A DNA stretch of 64,000 nt from positions 29,058-93,057 of the forward strand of contig NZ_JAJITD010000023.1 in NCBI RefSeq assembly GCF_020880815.1, read 5' to 3'. Position numbers and translations under genes: made by a program. Of the stretch, positions 37,887 to 46,446 are shown piece after piece. Position 1 is the first letter of the stretch, and each line of letters opens with the position of its first letter. The stretch is from Paraburkholderia sejongensis (GTDB lineage Bacteria; Pseudomonadota; Gammaproteobacteria; Burkholderiales; Burkholderiaceae). The notes beneath the pieces were generated by a model that was given only the letters and a program-made list of their open reading frames with translations, was not told the origin of the DNA and made no database searches.

Positions 37887-38537
37887 ATGCCGAACGCCCC
37901 CGAGGCAGTAGGCACGAGTCATTCGCCAACGACAGAGGTCGCTTTGAAGCATTCGACGATACACCCCGCGTGGGTCCGCATTTTTCACTGGGTCAACGCC
38001 ACGGCCGCTATCGCCATGTGTCTGAGCGGCTTGCTGGTGTATGACGCCTCCCCGATTTTTCCGGCAGTAAGGTTTCCGCTATCGATCACGCTCGGCGGCT
38101 GGCTGGGCGGCGCGCTGCTCTGGCACTTCGCGGTCATGTGGATTCTGGTCGCCAACTTTCTCGCCTACCTGGTGCTGGGCATCGCGACGGGACGACTGCG
38201 CAAGACACTGTTGCCGGTCGGCGCGCGGGCCGTCGTTGCCGACTTCGTCGCGGCGCTGCGCGGCAAGCTCAGCCACAGCGACCCCGGCCGCTACAACGCG
38301 GTGCAGAAGCTCGCCTACCTGGTCGTGATCGCCGACATCGGGCTTCTGGTGGTGTCGGGTCTGACTATCTGGAAGCCGGTGCAGTTCGGAGTGCTGCGAA
38401 CCTTGATGGGCGGATTCGATAACGCGCGCGTTGTCCATTTCGCCGCGATGAGCGTGCTTATCGGCTTTACCGCGATTCACGTCGCGATGGTCGCGCTCGT
38501 TCCACGCTCGCTGCTCACCATGATTCGAGGCCGATGA
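37887..38537 (+). CDS. Cytochrome b561-family membrane subunit
   Basis: A 216-residue di-haem-type membrane protein with four helices and haem-ligand histidines in WVRIFHWVNATAA, LLWHFAVMW, ARVVHFAAM and GFTAIHVAMV. It ends four bases into the next gene (ATGA overlap), which encodes a molybdopterin enzyme; this is the electron-transfer partner arrangement of YedYZ/MsrPQ-like systems, here with a b561-type subunit. Confidence 0.88.
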   Translation: MPNAPEAVGTSHSPTTEVALKHSTIHPAWVRIFHWVNATAAIAMCLSGLLVYDASPIFPAVRFPLSITLGGWLGGALLWHFAVMWILVANFLAYLVLGIATGRLRKTLLPVGARAVVADFVAALRGKLSHSDPGRYNAVQKLAYLVVIADIGLLVVSGLTIWKPVQFGVLRTLMGGFDNARVVHFAAMSVLIGFTAIHVAMVALVPRSLLTMIRGR

Positions 38538-39331
38538 TCATGAATAATCCGAAACATGTTCGCAAGCCCGGTTCGGCATGGAATCCCGACGCGCAATCCA
38601 TCGTCAAGGACGCGCGAAACGCACTGCAATCGCCGCAGCGCCGCCTGCTCGGCAAGCGCATCCTCACGCTGGGCGGCCTGATGCTGCTGTCGGGCTGCGA
38701 CCTCACGAACGACAAGTCGGTCAATACCATGCTGCGCCGGGTGTCGTCGTTCAACGACGACGCGCAAGCGCTGCTGTTCGATCCGCGCAAGCTCGCGCCG
38801 ACTTACCCGGAATCGACGATCACGCGGCCGTTCCCCTTCAATGCGTACTACGACATCGATCAGGTGCCGGCCGTGGATGCGCACAGCTATCGCCTCGAAC
38901 TCGGCGGACTCGTGAACGGCAAACGCATATGGACACTCGACGAACTGCATGCGCTGCCGCAGGAAAGCCAGGTGACGCGGCACATCTGCATCGAGGGATG
39001 GAGCGCGATCGGCAAATGGGGCGGCGTGCGATTCGCCGACTTCCTGTTGCGAGCCGGCGCCGATACCACCGCGAAATACGTGGCCCTGCACTGCGCGGAC
39101 AACTACTGGACCAGCATCGACATGCCGACCGCGCTGCATCCTCAAACTCTGCTCACGCTGACATACGACGGCGATACCCTGCCTGCGAAGTACGGCTTTC
39201 CGATGAAGCTGCGCATCCCCACCAAGCTCGGCTACAAGAACCCGAAACATATCGTCGCGATCACCGTCACCAACACCTTCCCTGGCGGCTATTGGGAAAA
39301 CCAGGGATACAACTGGTTCGGCGGTAGCTGA
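38534..39331 (+). CDS. Molybdopterin-dependent oxidoreductase, sulfite-oxidase fold (MsrP-like)
   Basis: A 265-residue enzyme of the sulfite-oxidase/MsrP fold with the Mo-ligand Cys152 in RHICIEGWSAIGKWGG. The N-terminus has a hydrophobic stretch ending LLSGCDLTND, which could be an N-terminal anchor or lipobox (Cys55) but has no Tat twin-arginine in the canonical RRxFLK form. Coupled to the upstream cytochrome b561 gene, which would pass electrons to quinone. Substrates in this family are oxidised methionine, sulfite or unidentified S/N-oxides. Confidence 0.85.
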   Translation: MIMNNPKHVRKPGSAWNPDAQSIVKDARNALQSPQRRLLGKRILTLGGLMLLSGCDLTNDKSVNTMLRRVSSFNDDAQALLFDPRKLAPTYPESTITRPFPFNAYYDIDQVPAVDAHSYRLELGGLVNGKRIWTLDELHALPQESQVTRHICIEGWSAIGKWGGVRFADFLLRAGADTTAKYVALHCADNYWTSIDMPTALHPQTLLTLTYDGDTLPAKYGFPMKLRIPTKLGYKNPKHIVAITVTNTFPGGYWENQGYNWFGGS

Positions 39332-39387
39332 GCGTTAAGCCCAGCGCCGCTGAATCATCTAACCGCAACCCACCCAACGGAGCACCC

Positions 39388-40002
39388 ATGTCCATTCGAC
39401 TCAAACTCGCCGTTTCCTTTGTCGCGCTGACGCTCGCCGGCACTGCCTTCGCGCAAGCGTCCGCGGGCAAGCCCGAACGGATTCGTGGCGAGATCGTCTC
39501 GCTGTCCGGCGACACTCTCCAGGTCCACCGCCGCAGCGGCGACACCGTCACCATCGAAGTCGACCAGAAGGCCGGCGTCAACGCGGTGAAGAAAATCGAG
39601 CTTGCCGATATCAAAGCCGGCTCGTATGTGGGCGCGGCCGCGATGCCGGGCCCGGACGGCAAGCTGACCGCGAAGGAAGTGGTGGTCTTTCCCGAAGCCG
39701 CGCGCGGCACGGGCGAAGGTCACTATGCGTGGGATCTCGGTGCCAACAGCACGATGACGAACGCGAACGTGGACACGGTCGTGCAAGGCACGAGCGGACG
39801 CGATCTGAAGCTTTCGTACAAGGGCGGCAGCAACACGATCAACGTGCCGGTCAATGTCCCGGTCGTGACGCTCATTCCCGCGACGCGCGCCGACCTGACG
39901 ACCGGCAAAAAGGTCTTCGTCGTGGCCACCCCGGATAAGAACGGCTCCTACGACGGACACGTGATCGTCGTCGAGAAGGACGGCGTCGCGCCCCCGATGT
40001 AA
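39388..40002 (+). CDS. DUF5666-like secreted beta-barrel protein
   Basis: A 204-residue exported protein: signal peptide MSIRLKLAVSFVALTLAGTAFAQ, then OB-like beta domain with IRGEIVSLSGDTLQVHRRSGDTVTI and IKAGSYVGAAAMPGPDGKLTAKEVVVFPE. CGGAGC precedes the ATG. It follows the molybdoenzyme by 56 bases on the same strand, so it may belong to that operon. I do not know its function. Confidence 0.75.
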   Translation: MSIRLKLAVSFVALTLAGTAFAQASAGKPERIRGEIVSLSGDTLQVHRRSGDTVTIEVDQKAGVNAVKKIELADIKAGSYVGAAAMPGPDGKLTAKEVVVFPEAARGTGEGHYAWDLGANSTMTNANVDTVVQGTSGRDLKLSYKGGSNTINVPVNVPVVTLIPATRADLTTGKKVFVVATPDKNGSYDGHVIVVEKDGVAPPM

Positions 40003-40009
40003 CTCGCTT

Positions 40010-41512
40010 CTACAACAAGCCCAACGTCGAAGCCTTCAACGTCGCGGCGGCACGCGTCGAGCACTCGAGCTTGCGAAATACGCTTTCGACGTGCGTGCGC
40101 ACGGTGCTCGGGCTCAGCTCGAGTTCGCGGGCCGCTTCCTTGTTGCTGGCGCCGCGACTGATCGAGCGCAGCACGTCGATCTCGCGCGCGGAAAGCCGGA
40201 CGGCTGGCTGGCGCGCACGCGCAGCGCGGGTGCCGCGTGCACCCGGTGGCGGCGGGTCTCCCGCGTCGATCAACGCCGCGACGACGTCGCCGTCGAAGCG
40301 TCCTTCGTCCGCCTCGCTGCGCAACCGTTGGGCGACTTCGCCGGAAGGCAATGCGTCGCGCCACGGCCGCTTCTGGCCGAGCGCGACAAACGCGACCACG
40401 GCACTGAGCACGCGCGCTTCGAACGACAACGCCGTCCCGCTCACGCCGCGGAAATAGCCGGAGCCGTCGAGCCGTTCGAACGCATATGAAGCCAGTTCAG
40501 CGGCCTGCGCAAGCGAGCCGGTCTGTTTGCCGGCGCGTGCGGTCCAGTACGGGACGAGCCGCACTTTTTCCCACTCGGCGGCGGAAAGGCGCGCCGGCGA
40601 ATTCCAGATCGCATTCGGCACGGCGGCGCGCCCCATGCCGTGAATCAGGGCCGCCGTATACAGACGCGCCTGACACGCCGCGTCGGCGCCGAGCTGCTTG
40701 CCGCAGGCCGCCGCGGCGCGCGCCACCGCGCGCGAGTAGCCGGTCATCCACGGCAGCTTGAGGTCGATCACATCGCCGATCAGTTCGGTCGAAGAGGTTT
40801 CCTGCATCTGCGGTGTCTGCATCGACGCATCGAATCCGGCGGGCTCGGTATTCGCCAGTGCCTCCAGCCAATCGGCCGCCTGTTCGGCGACGAGCGCGAC
40901 GAGTTCGGCCGGATAACGCGTCCCCTGCTGGGCGGTAATCAAAGCGAGCGCGCGCGGCAAGCCATAGACGCGGCTAAGGACTTCCAGATCGCCCGCCAGC
41001 GAGACCACGTACACCGCGCGCGGCACTGCCGCGCCTGCGAGGCCGTCCGGGATGCCGGTGCCGTCCCACGTTTCGAAGATATGGCGCAGCGTCGCTTCGG
41101 TGTCGGTCCCAAGGCACAGGATTCGTGCGACTTCACCGGAGACCTCGCAGTGAATCTGCGCCAGCGATTGGAGCGCGCCTTTGAAGGCCTGCGGTTCGAC
41201 TGTCGTCGTCCAGTCCTGCCGCTGTGCGAGCATCGCGTCGCGGCCGGCCACATCGTCGCCGAGCACATCGGCGAATCCCGACGCGTTGGCCGTGCACCCC
41301 GACCACCTCAGCAGCGCCGCTTGTGCAGCGGTGGCGGCGAGCGCGCCGCCCTCGCCGGTTGCGTGGGCTAACCGGGCAGCGAGCCAGGCCGTTCGTGGCG
41401 AATGGTCGGTCGGCTGCCCCATGCTGAGGTCGCCGACGAAGGCGAGCGCCTTGACGGCGTCGTATGCGCGAAGCTCGGTGTGTACGAGTGGTGCGATTTC
41501 GTTTCCCTTCAC
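40010..41512 (-). CDS. Degenerate HD-GYP domain protein with LuxR helix-turn-helix
   Basis: A 500-residue regulator. Two HD-like halves (about 20-200 and 245-425) precede a C-terminal LuxR DNA-binding domain (about 435-495; LSAREIDVLRSISRGASNKEAARELELSPSTVRTHV region). In the second half the HD-GYP pattern is altered: the HD pair reads IHGMGR, the HHE block reads YAFERLDGSGYFRG, so metal-binding residues and GYP are lost. It is likely a sensor or dead phosphodiesterase scaffold tied to transcription control. I start at the GTG at 41512; a frame extension to 41566 is possible. Confidence 0.8.
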   Translation of the reverse strand: MKGNEIAPLVHTELRAYDAVKALAFVGDLSMGQPTDHSPRTAWLAARLAHATGEGGALAATAAQAALLRWSGCTANASGFADVLGDDVAGRDAMLAQRQDWTTTVEPQAFKGALQSLAQIHCEVSGEVARILCLGTDTEATLRHIFETWDGTGIPDGLAGAAVPRAVYVVSLAGDLEVLSRVYGLPRALALITAQQGTRYPAELVALVAEQAADWLEALANTEPAGFDASMQTPQMQETSSTELIGDVIDLKLPWMTGYSRAVARAAAACGKQLGADAACQARLYTAALIHGMGRAAVPNAIWNSPARLSAAEWEKVRLVPYWTARAGKQTGSLAQAAELASYAFERLDGSGYFRGVSGTALSFEARVLSAVVAFVALGQKRPWRDALPSGEVAQRLRSEADEGRFDGDVVAALIDAGDPPPPGARGTRAARARQPAVRLSAREIDVLRSISRGASNKEAARELELSPSTVRTHVESVFRKLECSTRAAATLKASTLGLL

Positions 41513-41567
41513 AGATCCACCGATTACATGGGTGAGCGGCGACGAACGACCGGGGCGCCCCACCACC

Positions 41568-41675
41568 TCACTGCGAGACCGGCACCATTGCGCGGGTCAT
41601 CTTCGTTGCAAAGCAGTCCATGAAGACCCGCGAGGCGCGGTTGGCCAGCTTGATGGCGGGCCGCGGGCCGCTGTC
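41568..41675 (-). pseudogene. LysR-regulator C-terminal remnant
   Basis: On the minus strand a stretch of about 35 codons ends in a normal stop and reads PAIKLANRASRVFMDCFATK, closely like the C-terminal helix (PAVRAFIDF) of LysR effector domains. Nothing upstream belongs to such a gene; the frame is disrupted by the adjoining epimerase gene. It is probably a fragment of a regulator lost in rearrangement. Confidence 0.5.
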
Positions 41676-41677
41676 TA

Positions 41678-42577
41678 CTAGACGATCCTTTTCGCTTCGT
41701 CGCGCCAGTAGTGTTGCTGTTTCCAACCAAGCAGGCGCTTGAGCTTCTCGTTGCTGAGCAGGGTCTCGAATTCGCCTAGTTGCTTTTTGAGCGGCACGCC
41801 GGGGTAGTAGTGTCGGAGCAATTCCGCGGTGGGTACGTCGGACGACACGTCGTCCGACGCGACGTTCATGATCTGAAAACCGAGGCCGTCCTTTTCGATG
41901 GCGAGCCGGCACGCGCTCGCGAGATCGCGGCCGTCGATATAGCTCCACGCAATCCTCTTGCGCAGTGCTGGATCCTTGAGCCACGCCGGAAACTTCGCGT
42001 AGTCGCTGGGTTCGAGCACGTTACCAATACGAAAGCAGTAAATGTCAGAGCCGGTGCGCGCGTGGAACGCCTTCGCCGTCACTTCGTTGATAACCTTTGA
42101 CGTTGCGTAGCTGTCCATCGGGTTCACGGGGTAGTCCTCGTCGAGCGGGAAGTACTCTGGACTGCGATCCCGGTGCGCGAACACCATACCGTACGTGGTT
42201 TCGCTCGATGCCACGATCACCTTGCGGATGCCAAGCTTCGACGCTGCGTCGAGGATGTTGTACGTGCCCATCACGTTGATCCGGTAGACCTCGTTGTCGG
42301 GCGTTATCATGATCCGAGGGATCGCCGCAAAATGCACAATCGCATCGATCGGCTTTGGTTCGAGGTCGTCGGCGAATTCTCCCGGCGCCGTGCTCGATGC
42401 CAACGCATTGAATACCTGACCCGCATCGGTGATGTCCGTGATCAAGGTGCGCGCCGTGCGTTCGGCCATGGGTACGCGATCAAGATTCATCACTTCGTAA
42501 CCGTGCTCGACCAGGTCCTGGACGACCCATTTTCCGGCCAGGCCGCTGCCGCCGGTCACAATCACTCGTTTCGTCAT
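41678..42577 (-). CDS. NAD-dependent epimerase/dehydratase
   Basis: A 299-residue extended SDR with GxxGxxG as TGGSGLAGKWV, catalytic Tyr/Lys in YATSK, and VASSETTYG preceding. Starts at ATG 42577 with a strong AAAGGAGGAG site. Members act on nucleotide sugars or related metabolites. It lies at the left boundary of the selC region; codon use is similar to surroundings. Its downstream (minus) neighbour is the LysR remnant. Confidence 0.85.
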   Translation of the reverse strand: MTKRVIVTGGSGLAGKWVVQDLVEHGYEVMNLDRVPMAERTARTLITDITDAGQVFNALASSTAPGEFADDLEPKPIDAIVHFAAIPRIMITPDNEVYRINVMGTYNILDAASKLGIRKVIVASSETTYGMVFAHRDRSPEYFPLDEDYPVNPMDSYATSKVINEVTAKAFHARTGSDIYCFRIGNVLEPSDYAKFPAWLKDPALRKRIAWSYIDGRDLASACRLAIEKDGLGFQIMNVASDDVSSDVPTAELLRHYYPGVPLKKQLGEFETLLSNEKLKRLLGWKQQHYWRDEAKRIV

Positions 42578-42692
42578 GTGCTCCTCCTTTAATGTTTTTC
42601 CCACTTAACATGGCATGCGGCGAAGCGTTCTCCGAGTACGGCACGATGACAGGCCGCGTTCATTCGATGGCAGGGCAACGCGAAGTGAATGC

Positions 42693-42783
42693 ACCGCTTT
42701 TGCATCAGCACATCGGGTTCGGCGCCATGCTCGGCGCGCAGCGTCAAGAACAGTTCGTCCAGATGCCAGGTGAAAGTCTTATG
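42693..42783 (-). mobile_element. IS6-family transposase remnant
   Basis: Reading FTWHLDELFLTLR then EHGAEPDVLMQKR on the minus strand, this resembles the catalytic DDE core of IS6-family transposases (TWHLDEVF ... ELDVLVQKRR) with about ten residues missing in the middle. No terminal repeats are recognisable and the frame has no start. It is decayed and cannot be functional; it lies 50 bases from the 3' end of selC. Confidence 0.55.
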
Positions 42784-42833
42784 GTTTCTTCCACAACGAC
42801 ACCGCCTGAACGAATTATGGAAGAACCATGAGT

Positions 42834-42929
42834 TGGCGGAAGGCAGATGGAGTCGAACCATCCTGAGAGCGTCTGACGCCCCCAACCGGGTTTGAAGCCC
42901 GGCCGCACCACCGGATACGAATGCCTTCC
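42834..42929 (-). tRNA. selC: tRNA-Sec (UCA anticodon)
   Basis: Read on the minus strand the 96-base gene folds as tRNA-Sec: eight-base acceptor stem GGAAGGCA/TGCCTTCC, anticodon arm CCGGG-CTTCAAA-CCCGG (anticodon TCA), a long variable arm, T arm GATGG-TTCGACT-CCATC and encoded GCCA end. The eight-base acceptor and extended variable arm distinguish it from tRNA-Ser. It follows selB on the same strand after 31 bases. Confidence 0.97.
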
Positions 42930-42960
42930 TAAGGTGATTGCTGTGTACTCGCCGCGAAGC

Positions 42961-44874
42961 TCAAACCAGATCGAGCCAGCGGCTATCCGTGCGCATCAGG
43001 TGCAGGCCACGGTGGAAGCGAGTATAACCAACGCGGTCAAAGAACTCCAAAAGCTGGATCGCGCGTTTTCTGCCAAGTCCGGTCGCGTCGCGAAACGGCG
43101 CGGCCGCTACCGTGCCCGCATTCTTCTGCGCCTCGCTGGCCGCAATCGCAGCGAGTTCGCGTATCACCTGCTGGTGATAGAACAGGTCGTGCACGACCTG
43201 GAACAGTTCGCCCTGGCGCGCGAGCTTGCGCAGCAACTGACGCATCCGCTCTTCGGGCACGTTGTGCGCGTTGGCCAGATCGCGCACCCACGGCGGATCG
43301 AAACGGCCGGCCTCGATCTGCGGCAGCAGCGCCGCCGCGAGCGTTTGGTCGGCGGCATCGAGCGTCACCGTGTGGCCGGGCAGATGCAGCCACGGCCCGC
43401 GTTTGACGAGTTCGCCGCGCGCCGCCGCGTCATCGACCAACGCACGCCACAGCGCGTCGTCGACCAGCGGCGCCGCGATGCGCCGCAAGCGCGAGCCGTC
43501 CGGCCCGAGTTCGTCGGGCGAGCGCTCGTGATATTGCGCGAGCGCGCTCGTGAGCCGTTCCGCGAGCGTCTGCCAGGCGACACCGGCTACCAATAGCGCA
43601 TCGTGTCCGGGCCGTTCGACCACCCGCGTATCCGCCGGCAGCGCCAGCGCCGCCGCCGGCATCCCCGTCAAACGCTCGAGCAACGCGCGCGACACACCGT
43701 GCGGCGCGCGCGCGAACAGCGCGTCGAGCGTGCCGGTGTCGAGCCACGTCTGCATCGCATCGAGCCACGCGAGCCGTTCCGGCGAGCGACGCTTGCGCGC
43801 GGGCGCGAACGGATCGAGCACGTGGCCGCCGCCGATCGTCCGACTGGCCTGCGCGTTACGCACAACGAAACGATCGCCGGGCACCGCGCATAGCGGTCGC
43901 TCGAACACCAGCTGCACGCGCGCGCTCTGACCCGGGCCGAGCGCATCGCGTTCGAGCAGCGCGACATGCGCAACCTGATGCTGGGTGCCCAGATGCACGT
44001 GTACCGGCGTCCATTGTTCGAGTGCCTGCGGCGCGTCGGCGAGCAGCGTCAACGCGACGTCGATCCGCTCGCTCGCCTGCGACAGACGCGGATCGACGAT
44101 CCAGTCACCGCGTTCGATCGCGTTCTTCTCGATACCCGCGAGGTTCAGCGCGCAGCGCTGCCCGGCACGCCCAGTGTCGGCAGCGCGATTCTGCGCATGG
44201 ATGCTACGCACGCGAACCGGTTGATTTTTCGGCGCGAGCAGCATCGTGTCGCCGACACTCACGCTGCCCGCAACCACGGTCCCGGTCACGATCGTGCCCT
44301 GCCCGGCCAACGTGAACACGCGGTCGACCGCCAGCCGGAACAGTCCATCGTCTCGTCTCATTCGCCACGCGGCGGCTTCCGTGCGCAGATGCGCGTTCAA
44401 CGCCGCGACGCCCGGATCGCCGGCCTGCGTCGCGCAGGTGTCGAACAGCGGCGCATCGCGCAGCACGCTGCCGGCGACGAACGCACTCACTTCCTGTTGA
44501 ACTTCCCGAAGACGCTGCGCATCGACGCGATCGACCTTGGTGATCGCGATCGCGCCGCGCCGGATGCCGAGCAACTCGACGATCGCCAGATGCTCGCGCG
44601 TTTGCGGCATCACGCCGTCGTCGGCGGCGATTACCAGCAGCGCGAAATCGATCCCGCTCGCGCCCGCGGCCATCGTATGCACGAGCTTTTCGTGGCCCGG
44701 CACGTCGATCAGCCCGAGCACCTCGCCGTCGTCGAGCGGCACGTACGCGTAGCCGAGTTCGATCGAAATGCCGCGGGCTTTTTCTTCCTTGAGCCGGTCC
44801 GTGTCGACCCCGGTCAACGCCTTCACCAGACTCGTTTTGCCGTGGTCGATATGCCCGGCTGTACCGACGATCAT
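42961..44874 (-). CDS. selB: SelB, selenocysteine-specific elongation factor
   Basis: A 637-residue translation GTPase. The EF-Tu-like N-terminus has GTP motifs AGHIDHGKTS and DVPGHEKLV and NKxD-type TKVDRVD, with specificity for Sec-tRNA; the C-terminal winged-helix repeats (about 380-637) bind SECIS RNA (last helix ending RFHRGLHLMRTDSRWLDLV). It delivers Sec-tRNA at UGA codons that carry a SECIS hairpin. Downstream gene in the sel operon, ending 31 bases before selC. Confidence 0.95.
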   Translation of the reverse strand: MIVGTAGHIDHGKTSLVKALTGVDTDRLKEEKARGISIELGYAYVPLDDGEVLGLIDVPGHEKLVHTMAAGASGIDFALLVIAADDGVMPQTREHLAIVELLGIRRGAIAITKVDRVDAQRLREVQQEVSAFVAGSVLRDAPLFDTCATQAGDPGVAALNAHLRTEAAAWRMRRDDGLFRLAVDRVFTLAGQGTIVTGTVVAGSVSVGDTMLLAPKNQPVRVRSIHAQNRAADTGRAGQRCALNLAGIEKNAIERGDWIVDPRLSQASERIDVALTLLADAPQALEQWTPVHVHLGTQHQVAHVALLERDALGPGQSARVQLVFERPLCAVPGDRFVVRNAQASRTIGGGHVLDPFAPARKRRSPERLAWLDAMQTWLDTGTLDALFARAPHGVSRALLERLTGMPAAALALPADTRVVERPGHDALLVAGVAWQTLAERLTSALAQYHERSPDELGPDGSRLRRIAAPLVDDALWRALVDDAAARGELVKRGPWLHLPGHTVTLDAADQTLAAALLPQIEAGRFDPPWVRDLANAHNVPEERMRQLLRKLARQGELFQVVHDLFYHQQVIRELAAIAASEAQKNAGTVAAAPFRDATGLGRKRAIQLLEFFDRVGYTRFHRGLHLMRTDSRWLDLV

Positions 44875-44898
44875 GCGTATCCGCCCTTCGATTTCACA

Positions 44899-46371
44899 TC
44901 AATTGCCATCGGTCGGCGTGCCGGGTTGCGCGCCGGTTTTCGCGTCCAGCTGCGCGATCAGTTGCGCTTCGTCGGGCGCTTCGAGACAGCGCAGATCGAG
45001 CCGCAATGCATCGTCCGCGATCCGGCCGATCACCGGCCGCGCCATTTCGCGCAACTGCTTTTCCAGCGCCAGCAGGTGCCGGCCGCCGCGCTTGCCGTCC
45101 GTCATCCTGACAACCAGCCCGTAGCTCGGCAGCACGTCGACCGGCAACGCGCCGCTGCCGATCTGGCTGAACATCGGCTCGGCGGCCACCGTATAGCGCG
45201 CGCCGATCGCCTGCTGCAACGCCGGCTGCACGCGCAGCGCGGCGCCATGGATTTCGTCGGCGGCACGCGTGAGCAGACGCAACGTAGTCAGGCGCTCGCG
45301 CAGCTTCTCCGGCGCGCGATACAGCTGCAACACCGGCTCCAGCGCCGCGAGCGTCAGCTTGCCGACCCGCAGCGCGCGCTTCAACGGATGCTTCTTGATC
45401 TTCGCGATCAGATCGCGCCGCCCGACGATCAGCCCCGCCTGCGGGCCGCCGAGCAGCTTGTCGCCGCTGAACGTGACGACGTCGGCGCCGGCCTCGACGG
45501 TCTCGCGCACGGTCGGCTCGCGCGGCAAACCCCATTCGCTCAGATCGACCAGCGTGCCGCTGCCGAGATCGACGGCGACCGGCAGCCCGCGGATATGCGC
45601 GAGCGGCGCGATCTCGTCGATGCCGACTTCCTTGGTGAAACCGCTGATCGCGTAATTGCTCGCGTGCACCTTCATCAACAGCGCGGTGTTCGGGTTGATC
45701 GCTTCGTCGTAGTCCTTCAGATGCGTGCGATTGGTCGTGCCGACCTCGCGCAGCTTCGCGCCCGCGCGGCTCATGATGTCGGGGATCCGAAACGCGCCGC
45801 CGATCTCGACCAGCTCGCCGCGCGACACCACCACTTCCTTCTTCGCCGCGAGCGCGGACAGCGTCAGCAGCACCGCGGCCGCATTGTTGTTGACCACGGT
45901 CGCCGCCTCGGCGCCGGTCAGCTCGCAGATCAGTTCGTCGATCAGATCGTCGCGGTCGCCGCGCTTGCCGGTGGCCAGATCGAATTCGAGGTTCGCGGGC
46001 TGGGTGAGCGCGCCCATCACCGCGCGCACCGCCTCGTCCGGCAGCAGCGCGCGGCCCAGGTTCGTATGCAGCACGGTGCCAGTCAGATTGAACACGCTGC
46101 GCAGTTGCGACCGGTTGCGCTGGCGCAGCGCGGCTGCGACGCTCTCGTGCAGGCCAGCGGTATCGAGCGCGCTGAGCGGCGGGCTGGCCGCGGCGTCGGC
46201 CGCTTTCGCGCTGATTCGCCATGCGTCGAGCGCATCGCGCAGCGCGTTCAGCACCTGGCTGCGCCCGTATTCATCGACAAGCGCCGCGAATTCCGCCGAC
46301 GCCATCACCTTTTCCACCGACGGCACGCGCGCCATCAGCGCGCGCAATTCCGAGCCGCTCACATCGCTCAC
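44899..46371 (-). CDS. selA: SelA, L-seryl-tRNA(Sec) selenium transferase
   Basis: A 490-residue PLP enzyme converting Ser-tRNA(Sec) to Sec-tRNA(Sec). PLP-binding Lys is in TFSGDKLLGGPQAG; FNLTGTVLHTNLGRALL and VNNNAAAVLL are family blocks. I choose GTG 46371 (GGGGGAGGG upstream), giving MSDVSGSELRAL; a TTG 12 codons upstream lengthens the frame but aligns poorly with SelA N-termini. It follows fdhE and precedes selB by 24 bases. Confidence 0.95.
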   Translation of the reverse strand: MSDVSGSELRALMARVPSVEKVMASAEFAALVDEYGRSQVLNALRDALDAWRISAKAADAAASPPLSALDTAGLHESVAAALRQRNRSQLRSVFNLTGTVLHTNLGRALLPDEAVRAVMGALTQPANLEFDLATGKRGDRDDLIDELICELTGAEAATVVNNNAAAVLLTLSALAAKKEVVVSRGELVEIGGAFRIPDIMSRAGAKLREVGTTNRTHLKDYDEAINPNTALLMKVHASNYAISGFTKEVGIDEIAPLAHIRGLPVAVDLGSGTLVDLSEWGLPREPTVRETVEAGADVVTFSGDKLLGGPQAGLIVGRRDLIAKIKKHPLKRALRVGKLTLAALEPVLQLYRAPEKLRERLTTLRLLTRAADEIHGAALRVQPALQQAIGARYTVAAEPMFSQIGSGALPVDVLPSYGLVVRMTDGKRGGRHLLALEKQLREMARPVIGRIADDALRLDLRCLEAPDEAQLIAQLDAKTGAQPGTPTDGN

Positions 46372-46446
46372 GAAGCCCTCCCCCTCAGGCAATCCCTCTC
46401 GGGCCAATCACGGTCATGTACCTGCCTGCTTGCCGCCGCCTTGACG

